Shown: positions 1 through 5,156 of the stretch, piece after piece
How positions within the stretch are numbered: the stretch's first letter is position 1
Layout of the letters: every line of letters starts with the position of its first letter
DNA from: Ktedonobacter racemifer
Lineage (GTDB): Bacteria > Chloroflexota > DTOL01 > JACQYG01
DNA: 5,293 bases
Direction of reading: 5' to 3'
NCBI GenBank assembly: GCA_020723545.1
Contig: DYIS01000161.1
Span: 1-5,293 of the forward strand
Translations under genes and position numbers: made by a program
Notes under the pieces: generated by a model
Told to the model about the DNA's origin: nothing
The model's database searches: none
The model's input: only the letters and a program-made list of their open reading frames with translations

Positions 1-1
1 G

Positions 2-1468
2 TGCCTGGTGCTAGCCTATACCTACGTCGAACCCGGCTCCTTCCGCGATTTCTCCCTGGCCGCTCTCCTGGCCCTCCTCTCCCAGACGGCCCTCCATTTC
101 CGGGCCATCGAGCGTCTGAACCTCCTGGGCCTGGACCCGGCCGAGAAGCTCCAGGCCCTTGCTCAGGCTTTGCTCCCCCTCTTCCCCCGCCTGGCCAACA
201 AATGGCTGGAACTGCCCCTCCTGATCGGCAAAGACCCGGACGTGGTCTTCGATTTTGTATTTGAAATGGCTGAGGCGCTGAGCGAAGAGCAGGACCTCTA
301 CTACCTGCTGGTCTTCGACGAGTTTCAGAACGTGCGCACCTTCGGGGTGCCTGCCCTGGAACATCGGTTGCGCCAGCACCTCCTACGGCAGAAGCGACTG
401 GCGGTCATCGTCGCGGGCTCCTCCATCAGCGCCATTGAGGATATGTTCCGCAATCGGCAGAACCCCCTCTTCGGCCACTTTAAGATCGAGCTGGTCAGGC
501 CCTTCACCTTTGCTGCGGCCCGAGGGTTCGTCATCGAAAAGCTGGGCGGCAAGATGCTCCTGAACGAGACCCAGCTTGCCTTCCTGGCTCAGATCACCGG
601 CGGCTATCCCTACTACCTGGACGTGATCACTGATGAATTGCTGGCCCGGGCTCCCTCCCTCAAGCGGGCCAGCGATTCCACCATTGCCGATACGTTACTC
701 TCTTCTATTTTCGCCAGCAACGGCCTGATCTACACCTATCTCGCTTACCTGATTGAGGCTGCTTTCCAGGAGCGCGGCCGCAAGAGCTATCTGAACCTGT
801 TGCGGTCCATCGCCCGAGGGAGGCACTCGGTCTCGGAGATCGCTGCTACCCTGCGCCTCAAGAAGGAGAGCGTAAGCACGCCCCTGCGCCGCCTGGTGGA
901 TATGGGTTTCCTCTACCGTTCCGAGGCCCGCTATTTCTTCCTGGACCCCCTTCTGGAGCTATGGATACGGGAGGTCTATCCCATGGAAGAGGAGATGCAC
1001 ATCCTGGGTATCCGTGAGCGTTATGGCTTTTTCAAGTCCCAGGTGGAGCAGATGATTGCCACCTACAAGCAGGAGCTTGGCAAGGGCAACGAGGCCAGGA
1101 TTCGGGAACTCTTCGCCGCCTTTGATGGTCGGGCTACCCTCAGGGACTTGCGCCTGCCCCGCTTCGAGCGAGTCACCACGGGGCAGGCAGACAGTGAGGA
1201 GTACGACGTCATCGCCTGGCGACAGGGCGGGCAGGTTTGGATAGCCGAGGTGAAAGACACGGCGGTCGATGCCACTATGGCCAGGTCTTTCGCCGATAAG
1301 CTGCGCGCGCTCACCGGATACCAGGTAGAGGAGAAGGTTTTGATCTGCCTGGCGGGCTACGATAGCAAGGTGCCGGCCCTGGTCCAGGCTGAGAAGATCC
1401 ACCTCTGGACACTGGAAGACACCAACTTCTTGCTTAGGTTGTACGGGAAGTTCCCTATTCAGGTATGA
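2..1468 (+). CDS. AAA ATPase with C-terminal PD-(D/E)xK nuclease-like domain (archaeal ATPase/DUF234 group), 5'-truncated by window edge
   Basis: The reading frame is already open at the left edge, so the gene starts outside the window and its P-loop (Walker A) is not visible. Counting from the GTG at 8 as residue 1, a Walker B strand LLVFDEFQNV lies at 100-109 (D104, E105). A sensor-like strand VIVAGSS follows at 133-139, and the TGGYPYYLDVI segment typical of archaeal-type ATPases (PF01637-like) lies at 197-207. Residues about 260-310 look like a winged helix (SVSEIAATLRLKKESVSTPL). The C-terminal part has the restriction-nuclease-fold signature EYDVIAW, then IAEVKD, giving D400, E414 and K416, as in DUF234 proteins. 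The family is known as ATPase plus nuclease fusions of poorly defined cellular role. DNA binding and cleavage are inferred here from the motifs. It stands alone, and the downstream neighbour is an IS inserted 50 bp after its stop. No terminator is evident. The GTG at 8 is an internal codon, not a credible start. Confidence 0.85.
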   Translation, partial: CLVLAYTYVEPGSFRDFSLAALLALLSQTALHFRAIERLNLLGLDPAEKLQALAQALLPLFPRLANKWLELPLLIGKDPDVVFDFVFEMAEALSEEQDLYYLLVFDEFQNVRTFGVPALEHRLRQHLLRQKRLAVIVAGSSISAIEDMFRNRQNPLFGHFKIELVRPFTFAAARGFVIEKLGGKMLLNETQLAFLAQITGGYPYYLDVITDELLARAPSLKRASDSTIADTLLSSIFASNGLIYTYLAYLIEAAFQERGRKSYLNLLRSIARGRHSVSEIAATLRLKKESVSTPLRRLVDMGFLYRSEARYFFLDPLLELWIREVYPMEEEMHILGIRERYGFFKSQVEQMIATYKQELGKGNEARIRELFAAFDGRATLRDLRLPRFERVTTGQADSEEYDVIAWRQGGQVWIAEVKDTAVDATMARSFADKLRALTGYQVEEKVLICLAGYDSKVPALVQAEKIHLWTLEDTNFLLRLYGKFPIQV

Positions 1469-1511
1469 CTTAGATTTTAGATTGCCGCCTGGCCGACCAT
1501 ATTCCCAACCC

Positions 1512-1518
1512 CTCACAC
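1512..1518. repeat. Left target-site duplication of the IS
   Basis: CTCACAC directly abuts the left inverted repeat and is repeated exactly at 2843-2849, directly after the right inverted repeat. It is the footprint of a transposition event. If the element is taken to begin one base further in, the repeat can be read as 8 bp with an offset, so 7-8 bp is the supported size. Confidence 0.8.
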
Positions 1519-1540
1519 GTGACTGTTCATAAATTGGTGG
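1519..1540 (+). repeat. Left terminal inverted repeat of the IS
   Basis: It pairs with 2821-2842 at 19 of 22 positions. The three consecutive differences (1530-1532) coincide with the end of the presumed -35 box of the transposase promoter. Confidence 0.9.
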
Positions 1541-1554
1541 GAATAGGGTATACT
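1526..1554 (+). promoter_or_regulatory. Predicted sigma70 promoter of the transposase
   Basis: TTCATA (1526-1531, 4 of 6 consensus) and TATACT (1549-1554, 5 of 6) are separated by 17 bp. The -35 box lies inside the left inverted repeat, so transposase bound at the end could compete with RNA polymerase. That is a common form of IS self-control, and here it is inferred from the overlap only. Confidence 0.6.
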
Positions 1555-1573
1555 GTGGCGATTTCGCAGAGAG

Positions 1574-1578
1574 AGGAG
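1574..1578 (+). promoter_or_regulatory. Strong Shine-Dalgarno AGGAG, badly placed for the visible start
   Basis: AGGAG lies within the purine run AGAGAGGAGA (1570-1579). The first ordinary start codon in the transposase frame is the GTG at 1614, 35 bases downstream, which is too far. At the proper distance (8 bases) the frame has ATC at 1587. Either a rare ATC start is used, or the start was altered. Confidence 0.5.
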
Positions 1579-1613
1579 ACCGACCGATCAGACTTCGCCT
1601 ACAGATACCCGCT

Positions 1614-1973
1614 GTGCAGCCCGAGCAGTTTAATGTCCTTCCAGATCACTGTCCTAACCCGAAGCAGCCGTGCCCAAGCCAGACCTTCCATCGCCATGGT
1701 CGAGTGCCCAAGGCCATACGCGATGTAAAAGTGCGCGCCGTCCGTGCCGAACGCTGGCAGTGTACCGAATGCCGGTACACCTTCCGCGTGTATCCCCACG
1801 GCGTCACCCGGCGCCAGCAGAGCCTCCGGCTGCAAGCCCTGAGTGTCCATTTGTGGGTCCTGGGCTTGAGCTTAGGCGGCGTTGCCGATGTCCTGTCCGC
1901 TCTGGAGTGCGCCCTGAGTCGGTCAGCCATTGCTGTGAACCTGCGCCAAGCAGGAATAGAAGCCCCCCGCTAA
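1614..1973 (+). CDS. Transposase N-terminal part: zinc ribbon and helix-turn-helix (frame 1 of a split transposase)
   Basis: This is the DNA-binding half of the IS transposase, expected to recognise the inverted repeats. From GTG 1614, cysteines C13, C20, C50 and C53 (the last pair as WQCTEC) form a zinc-ribbon-like arrangement followed by FRVYPHGV. Residues about 71-113 look helical with an HTH character. The frame is open back to 1533, so the true start could be further upstream near the ribosome binding site at 1574. It ends at a TAA (1971-1973) just past a run of six C (1963-1968). The second half continues in the +1 frame. Deleting one C would fuse both halves into one protein, reading EAPAKAGRDRL across the junction. 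Alone it lacks all catalytic residues. The product is a split or frameshifted transposase, with high confidence. Confidence 0.8.
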   Translation: MQPEQFNVLPDHCPNPKQPCPSQTFHRHGRVPKAIRDVKVRAVRAERWQCTECRYTFRVYPHGVTRRQQSLRLQALSVHLWVLGLSLGGVADVLSALECALSRSAIAVNLRQAGIEAPR

Positions 1974-1980
1974 AGCGGGG
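1963..1980 (+). promoter_or_regulatory. C6 run plus perfect stem-loop at the transposase frame junction
   Basis: A run of six C (1963-1968) leads into a perfect 6-bp GC stem, CCCCGC (1965-1970) with GCGGGG (1975-1980), whose 4-base loop TAAA (1971-1974) contains the stop codon of the first frame. A CCC-C site is a classic +1 slippage site for tRNA-Pro. The sequence shows the run, hairpin and frame relation directly. Use as a programmed frameshift signal is only inferred, and a plain indel in the C run is equally possible. Confidence 0.45.
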
Positions 1981-2001
1981 CGGGACCGTCTGTGCGGTAA
2001 G

Positions 2002-2766
2002 GTGAAGGTGCGGATCGTTGCCGTGGATTGCACCCATGCCAAGCTCCGTGGCCAGGACAAGGTCATCGTCCAAGCAGTTGATGCCCAAACGGGGATCACT
2101 CTGGATATCGACATCCTCCCAGGAGAGGACAAACAGACCATTGCAGGCTACGTGTGCCAGCTTGCAGAACTGACGGGGTGCGCGGTTTTGACCAGCGATG
2201 ACGCCGACGCGTTCAAGTTGGCCGCCGATGCCGCCGGGCTAGCGCATCAGATTTGCCAACGGCATGTCGTGCCCAACAGCTTGCAGCTACTCGACGAGAT
2301 AGCCTGTCAACTGGAGGCTCTTCCCAGTGATCAGACGGGACCATGTGGGGTTAGCGTTGAGCAGGCGCTGGACGACATCGCAACCTTGGAAGAGACCATA
2401 CTGGCCCGCGCGCCGGGTAGTGGTCGGCTATTGGAACAGCTGCGGCATCGCTATCAGGGAGCGGGGCCACCGCCCAAGGGGAGGAAGGCGACACCGTGGT
2501 ATCGTCTCCGGTTACTCACGCTTGACGTGGCGGAGGATTGGCCTCGTTTGTCCCTGACCGAGCACTACCGGGACACGGATGGACAACGGCTGGTGCCGGC
2601 GACCAATAATGTGAGCGAGCGGGCCATTAGCTTGAACATCAAGGAGCGATACCGCACCATGCGTGGCTACAAGAGTGAAGTGAGCCTGCGTTGCCTACCG
2701 ATGCTGACCGCCTACCTGGCAGAGCACCAAGGGACACAGTGTTTCAGTAGCCTTTTGGCGGCGTAA
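2002..2766 (+). CDS. Transposase C-terminal part: DDE catalytic domain (frame 2 of a split transposase)
   Basis: This is the catalytic half of the IS transposase, an RNase H-fold DDE enzyme that cuts and joins DNA at the element ends. From GTG 2002, the first Asp is D9 in RIVAVDCTH and the second lies in LTSDDADAF (D66, D67 or D69). A CxxH motif ICQRH follows (C85, H88), and the last acidic residue is E206 in TNNVSERAI, followed by KERYRTMRGYK. All expected catalytic residues are present. The frame is open upstream to 1960, so it overlaps the end of the first half by about 14 bases, as expected for a +1 frame junction. The GTG start lacks a clear ribosome binding site, so translation is more likely by frameshift, or not at all if the element is dead. 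It stops 55 bp before the right inverted repeat. The family is uncertain (IS256/MULE- or ISL3-like). Confidence 0.85.
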   Translation: MKVRIVAVDCTHAKLRGQDKVIVQAVDAQTGITLDIDILPGEDKQTIAGYVCQLAELTGCAVLTSDDADAFKLAADAAGLAHQICQRHVVPNSLQLLDEIACQLEALPSDQTGPCGVSVEQALDDIATLEETILARAPGSGRLLEQLRHRYQGAGPPPKGRKATPWYRLRLLTLDVAEDWPRLSLTEHYRDTDGQRLVPATNNVSERAISLNIKERYRTMRGYKSEVSLRCLPMLTAYLAEHQGTQCFSSLLAA

Positions 2767-2775
2767 CAGGAATCG

Positions 2776-2802
2776 TGGTGGGGGTTGTCTGACGCCCCAC
2801 CA
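2776..2802 (+). terminator. Possible transcription terminator hairpin at the 3' end of the transposase
   Basis: TGGTGGGG (2776-2783) pairs perfectly with CCCCACCA (2795-2802) around an 11-base loop, 10 bp after the transposase stop. Only a short, weak T tract follows (CTTTG), so it may instead only protect the mRNA 3' end or limit read-through into the neighbouring operon. Confidence 0.4.
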
Positions 2803-2820
2803 TGACTTTGAACGAAATGT

Positions 2821-2842
2821 CCACCAATCCGTGAACAGTCAC
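2821..2842 (-). repeat. Right terminal inverted repeat of the IS
   Basis: It is the inverted copy of 1519-1540 with 19 of 22 matches, ending TGAACAGTCAC at the outer edge and followed directly by the target duplication. Confidence 0.9.
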
Positions 2843-2849
2843 CTCACAC
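2843..2849. repeat. Right target-site duplication of the IS
   Basis: CTCACAC, identical to 1512-1518 and flush with the right inverted repeat. Confidence 0.8.
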
Positions 2850-2856
2850 AGATGGA

Positions 2857-2885
2857 TTGACAAGACCGGATGTTCGGCATAAAAT
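2857..2885 (+). promoter_or_regulatory. Near-consensus sigma70 promoter of the toxin-antitoxin operon
   Basis: TTGACA (2857-2862, perfect -35) and TAAAAT (2880-2885, 5 of 6 -10) are spaced by exactly 17 bp. Transcription would start near 2892, giving a leader of about 25 bases with the ribosome binding site. The -35 begins 14 bp after the IS right end, so the IS replaced the region upstream of the promoter but left the core intact. Confidence 0.8.
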
Positions 2886-2890
2886 ACGCC
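2876..2890. promoter_or_regulatory. Candidate operator palindrome over the -10 box
   Basis: GGCATA (2876-2881) and TACGCC (2885-2890) form inverted arms matching at 5 of 6 positions around a 3-base centre, and cover the -10 box. Type II antitoxins usually repress their own promoter by binding such sites. The assignment here is inferred from position only. Confidence 0.35.
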
Positions 2891-2903
2891 TAGCCAATCT
2901 TGC

Positions 2904-2908
2904 GGAGG
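2904..2908 (+). promoter_or_regulatory. Ribosome binding site of the antitoxin
   Basis: GGAGG with an 8-base spacer to the ATG at 2917. It fixes that start rather than the earlier in-frame TTG at 2857, which lies in the -35 box. Confidence 0.85.
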
Positions 2909-2916
2909 TGCAAAAC

Positions 2917-3138
2917 ATGAGTCAAACTATCTCGTTTCAGCAAGTGATTGATATCGTCGAGTTGCTGTCAGCAGAGGATCAGGAGACGCTGATTGAATTG
3001 ATCCGTCGCCGTCTGATTGAGCGAAGAAGGACAGCGATTGCTCAAAACGTCAGGGAAACCCTCCAGGCCGTGCGAGAAGGTCGCGCACAGGTTGGCAGCG
3101 TGGAAGACCTGCAACGTGACCTCTTGGGCGAACCATGA
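2917..3138 (+). CDS. Antitoxin of a RelE/YafQ-type toxin-antitoxin pair
   Basis: A small, charged, helical protein of 73 residues. It has the pattern of short antitoxins that precede RelE-like toxins: an N-terminal stretch LSAEDQETLIELIRRRLIERRR (17-38, written here as the key run LSAEDQETL then RRRLIE), a basic middle, and a C-terminal GSVEDLQRDLL (60-70) that is probably the toxin-binding tail. Its expected role is to bind and neutralise the downstream toxin and to repress the operon. There is no clear ribbon-helix-helix or HTH domain, so the DNA-binding mode cannot be named. The ATG start is set by the GGAGG site. The stop overlaps the toxin start as ATGA (3135-3138), the usual coupling that keeps toxin output tied to antitoxin translation. 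The gene order antitoxin-toxin and the strong promoter support the call. Confidence 0.75.
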   Translation: MSQTISFQQVIDIVELLSAEDQETLIELIRRRLIERRRTAIAQNVRETLQAVREGRAQVGSVEDLQRDLLGEP

Positions 3139-3572
3139 GAAAGGTTGCCTGGGATACCAGCTTTCGGAGCGCGTTCAAGCGTTACACCCGGAAGAATCCT
3201 CAGTTGCAGGAGCGTATTCTGAAAGTTATAGAAGACCTGGCTGAAGACCCATTTGCCCCGCCTCTGAAGACCCACAAGTTGCGAGGGCACTTGGCGGGGG
3301 CTTGGGCCTGCTGGGTGGAATACGATTGCCGCATTGTCTTTGCCTTCGAACCCGACCCTGCTGGCGGCCAAGACATGATCGTGCTGGCTGACATCGGTAC
3401 CCATGAGTTGAGGTATACTGATCTCCCCCACCCCCGTATCTCCGCTCGCCTGCTCCCCCGCCCACACCGCCCTTGGACTTTGGACTACCCGCCTACCGCA
3501 GCACCTCCTCCAGAAACTCACCTTACCACCAACGATGCCCGGATTAAACTCAAACAGCTGTACCCATCATAA
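3135..3572 (+). CDS. RelE/YafQ-type mRNA interferase toxin with an aberrant C-terminal extension
   Basis: The first about 93 residues fit the RelE/ParE superfamily toxin fold, which usually cleaves mRNA on the ribosome. Visible features are an N-terminal helix FRSAFKRYTRKNPQLQERI (10-28), the THKLRGHLAGAW strand region (46-57), VEYDCRIVFAFE (61-72, with R66) and the final strand MIVLADIGTH (81-90), where H90 matches the conserved C-terminal His. Relatives normally end at once with a tail like THDEVY and a stop, near 90-95 residues. Here the frame instead reads ELRYTDLPHP and runs on to residue 145 as a proline-rich tail with no recognisable fold. In another frame the same bases give VEVY and then a TGA at 3419-3421, so a one-base gain or two-base loss at about 3404-3408 would restore a normal end. 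I infer a recent small indel or a sequencing error. Activity may be reduced. The ATG overlaps the antitoxin stop. Confidence 0.8.
   Translation: MRKVAWDTSFRSAFKRYTRKNPQLQERILKVIEDLAEDPFAPPLKTHKLRGHLAGAWACWVEYDCRIVFAFEPDPAGGQDMIVLADIGTHELRYTDLPHPRISARLLPRPHRPWTLDYPPTAAPPPETHLTTNDARIKLKQLYPS
3473..3486. repeat. Tandem 7-mer TTGGACT x2
   Basis: Two exact head-to-tail copies of TTGGACT lie inside the presumed noncoding tail of the toxin frame. This supports that 3422-3592 was intergenic before the frame was lost. Nothing else was seen in that stretch. Confidence 0.5.
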
Positions 3573-3592
3573 CCTCTGTGGTGGACTACTAG

Positions 3593-3877
3593 TTTCTTCT
3601 CTTGGGGCTGGAGATGCAACTCTATCTCTTTCCGCTTTTGATCGAGCAACAAGACAGCCGGGTGACCCTCATCTTTCGGAACGCTTTGATCCTCAGCCTG
3701 GCTCATCCGGGGTTCACCTTTGTTCTCAACCTGCTTCTTGCCGGGGTGACCGTTCTCAGCGCTGTATTGACAGGCCCTATCTTGTTCATTCTGTTCTCCT
3801 TCCTCGCCTCGGCACAGACAAAAGCCCTCCAGGAGTTGCCGAAACAACAGCCAGGCTGGTCTTCTGAAAAGTGGTGA
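3593..3877 (+). pseudogene. C-terminal remnant of a YesL/DUF624-like membrane protein
   Basis: The frame opens after a TAG at 3590-3592, and its first start-like codon is a TTG at 3602. The 91-residue product from there begins in the middle of a membrane segment (LEMQLYLFPLL), followed by IEQQDSRVTLIFRNALI, the HPGF turn, and two hydrophobic stretches at about 36-55 and 53-71. It ends with a short hydrophilic tail. This order resembles the C-terminal half of YesL/DUF624 proteins, whose members are about 200 residues with further membrane segments before this point. No N-terminal half can be found in any frame upstream, and no ribosome binding site precedes the TTG. It is therefore most likely a 5'-truncated pseudogene. 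It could alternatively be an unrelated small membrane protein. Its stop overlaps a possible GTG start of the following peptidase (GTGA, 3874-3877), as in a former operon. Confidence 0.5.
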
Positions 3878-3882
3878 ACAGC

Positions 3883-5046
3883 ATGAGAGAGGAAATCTCC
3901 ATTGTCGAAGAGTTGGACAGCTATCCTGAACTCTTCGAGAGATTACACGATCTGATCACTCCCGAAGGGGCTTTTCATTGGTTCAAGCGGCTGGCCGATA
4001 CCTATGCGCCCTCGCTTACCGCCCGATATACCCGAGGGAAGGTCATCCAGGCCATGCTCCGTGAGAATCGGGCCCATTTCGGTGACCTGAAGTTCCACCC
4101 TAATTATCTGAACACAGGCAATGTAGCCATCGAACTGGGCAATGAGCCCTGTAAACCCATCTGGCTGATGGCCCACCTGGACATCATCAGCTATCTGACC
4201 CGAGAGCGAACGGGGCATGGCTATCGTTTGACCCCCCTCTGCGAGCCCCGCAAGCCGGAAGGTTCCTGGGAGGGGGTGGCCTTGGCCTATTCCAGACAGG
4301 ATGGGGAAATGAAAGAGGTCACCCGTGGCTCCATCATCGTGACGGCAGCAGGCAAGGAACTCTTCTTCGAGACAGACGCCCGCGACCTTCCCCTGTTGAC
4401 CCGGGTTGTCCATTTTAATGAGGCCCGGTGGGACAGGCAAAGCGGCCTTGTCTATGGCTATATAGATGACGCTTTCGGTTGTGCAGCTCTCCTCCTGAGT
4501 GCCCTCGTGCTCTCCCATTACAAAACCGAGGCCCTGATCGTCCTGACCGACGAAGAAGAGGGCGTGGTGGGCGTTGGCAATCTCGCTTTTGCCAAGGGCA
4601 GTTCCCGGCTTTTCCATCGGGTCCCCAGGGAGTGTTTGCCTGACCTCGTCTCCATCACGGACCTCCACGAGCAGGATACATCAGAGGAACAGGTGGATGT
4701 TGCTCCCCCGGGCCGGGGCGCCCTCTTCGCCGGTCTAGCTAGCGAGGGCAAAGGGGCCGTGACCCCTCTCCAACTGTTGGCTTTCCAGCGGGAACTGGCT
4801 AGTTTCCTGGCGACCAAAGGCATCCATCTTAAGGAGAATGCTGGCTACGTCAGCCGCAGCGACTGCGTGGCGGCCATGATGCACACCCCCAATGTAGTGT
4901 TGATGGGCTTCCCTGGCACCTACTCCCACTTTGCCGACGTCCCCAGGGCCCATATAACAGACCTCACAGACCTGGCCAAGGCCCTGGCCGTTCTGACCCT
5001 CGTGGCCCAAAGGGAAGCGTGGCGGCAGGCTTATCTACTTCGATAG
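3883..5046 (+). CDS. M42-like zinc aminopeptidase (glutamyl/leucyl aminopeptidase type)
   Basis: A cytoplasmic metallopeptidase of about 387 residues, the usual size or slightly above for family M42. M42 enzymes remove N-terminal residues from peptides as large self-compartmented oligomers. Residues counted from ATG 3883: first metal-binding His and its Asp in LMAHLDI (H98, D100), bridging Asp in GYIDDAFGCAALL (D195 or D196), the catalytic and metal Glu pair in LTDEEEG (E224, E225 or next), an Asp in VSITDLHE (D260), and the last metal-binding His in GTYSHFADV (H349). Between H98 and D196 lies the insert expected for the M42 barrel domain. ATG 3883 is preferred because GGTGA (3873-3877) stands 5 bases before it. 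GTG codons at 3871 and 3874 are in frame and possible, the latter overlapping the upstream stop. There is no signal peptide. The substrate is unknown. An M20/M28-type assignment is less likely. The gene looks intact. Confidence 0.85.
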   Translation: MREEISIVEELDSYPELFERLHDLITPEGAFHWFKRLADTYAPSLTARYTRGKVIQAMLRENRAHFGDLKFHPNYLNTGNVAIELGNEPCKPIWLMAHLDIISYLTRERTGHGYRLTPLCEPRKPEGSWEGVALAYSRQDGEMKEVTRGSIIVTAAGKELFFETDARDLPLLTRVVHFNEARWDRQSGLVYGYIDDAFGCAALLLSALVLSHYKTEALIVLTDEEEGVVGVGNLAFAKGSSRLFHRVPRECLPDLVSITDLHEQDTSEEQVDVAPPGRGALFAGLASEGKGAVTPLQLLAFQRELASFLATKGIHLKENAGYVSRSDCVAAMMHTPNVVLMGFPGTYSHFADVPRAHITDLTDLAKALAVLTLVAQREAWRQAYLLR

Positions 5047-5047
5047 A

Positions 5048-5150
5048 TTATTGCCATTGGGGCAAAAGTCACACATGGAGCAGCCCTTCCGGGCTGCTGG
5101 CAGGCTTTCGAGCCTGCCCCACGTGTCACTTTTGCCGTAATGCAATTATT
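5048..5150. repeat. Compound palindromic element (two hairpins inside a long imperfect inverted repeat)
   Basis: Two perfect 8-bp hairpins abut: AGCAGCCC (5079-5086), loop TTCC, GGGCTGCT (5091-5098), then GGCAGGCT (5099-5106), loop TTCG, AGCCTGCC (5111-5118). Around them, 5061-5074 and 5123-5136 are inverted copies with 13 of 14 matches (core GGCAAAAGT). The symmetry continues imperfectly outward (ATTGC and ATT blocks near 5049-5058 and 5138-5147). It also continues inward, so the two arms can fold either as two hairpins on a stem or as one long stem. It begins right after the peptidase stop. It may be a MITE or REP-like repeat, and might also end transcription, though no clean T tract follows. 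The function is not known. Confidence 0.65.
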
Positions 5151-5156
5151 GGCTAG

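Larger units (their letters stand above)
1519..2842 (+). mobile_element. Complete insertion sequence, 1324 bp, with DDE transposase split by a frameshift
   Basis: The element is bounded by 22-bp inverted repeats at 1519-1540 and 2821-2842. They match at 19 of 22 positions: 11 outer bases GTGACTGTTCA and 8 inner bases ATTGGTGG are identical, and the three between differ (TAA versus CGG). The element is flanked by a 7-bp direct repeat CTCACAC. Inside are a promoter, a strong ribosome binding site, two reading frames that together encode a zinc-ribbon plus DDE transposase, and a hairpin after the stop. I do not recognise the named IS family with certainty. The CxxH motif after the second Asp recalls IS256/MULE-type enzymes, and the N-terminal zinc ribbon recalls ISL3 and IS1595. 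It sits between the ATPase gene and the toxin-antitoxin promoter and breaks neither gene. Intact ends and an exact target duplication suggest a fairly recent insertion. Confidence 0.9.

Noticed and set aside
1..1468. A new defence system formed by the ATPase-nuclease and the toxin-antitoxin pair
   Set aside because: They have separate promoters or spacing, the IS lies between them, and no further defence genes are visible. Proximity alone does not support it.
959..1516. Minus-strand frame of 185 residues inside the ATPase gene
   Set aside because: Shadow of the sense gene, with no recognisable motif, and its codon pattern mirrors the other strand.
2857..2916. Longer antitoxin start at TTG 2857 (93 residues)
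   Set aside because: That TTG is the -35 box of the promoter, and the GGAGG site at 2904 points to ATG 2917.
1548..3420. Shared 9-mer GGTATACTG at 1548-1556 and 3412-3420
   Set aside because: Short and in unrelated contexts (IS promoter and toxin end), with no flanking similarity, so chance is sufficient.
3535..3867. 110-residue + strand frame overlapping the YesL-like remnant
   Set aside because: It is the other phase of the membrane-protein frame, low in hydrophobic pattern and rich in Ser, Pro and Arg, with no motif.
3943..4668. Long minus-strand frame of 241 residues inside the peptidase
   Set aside because: It is antisense to a gene with all metal-binding motifs and has no domain or ribosome binding site of its own.
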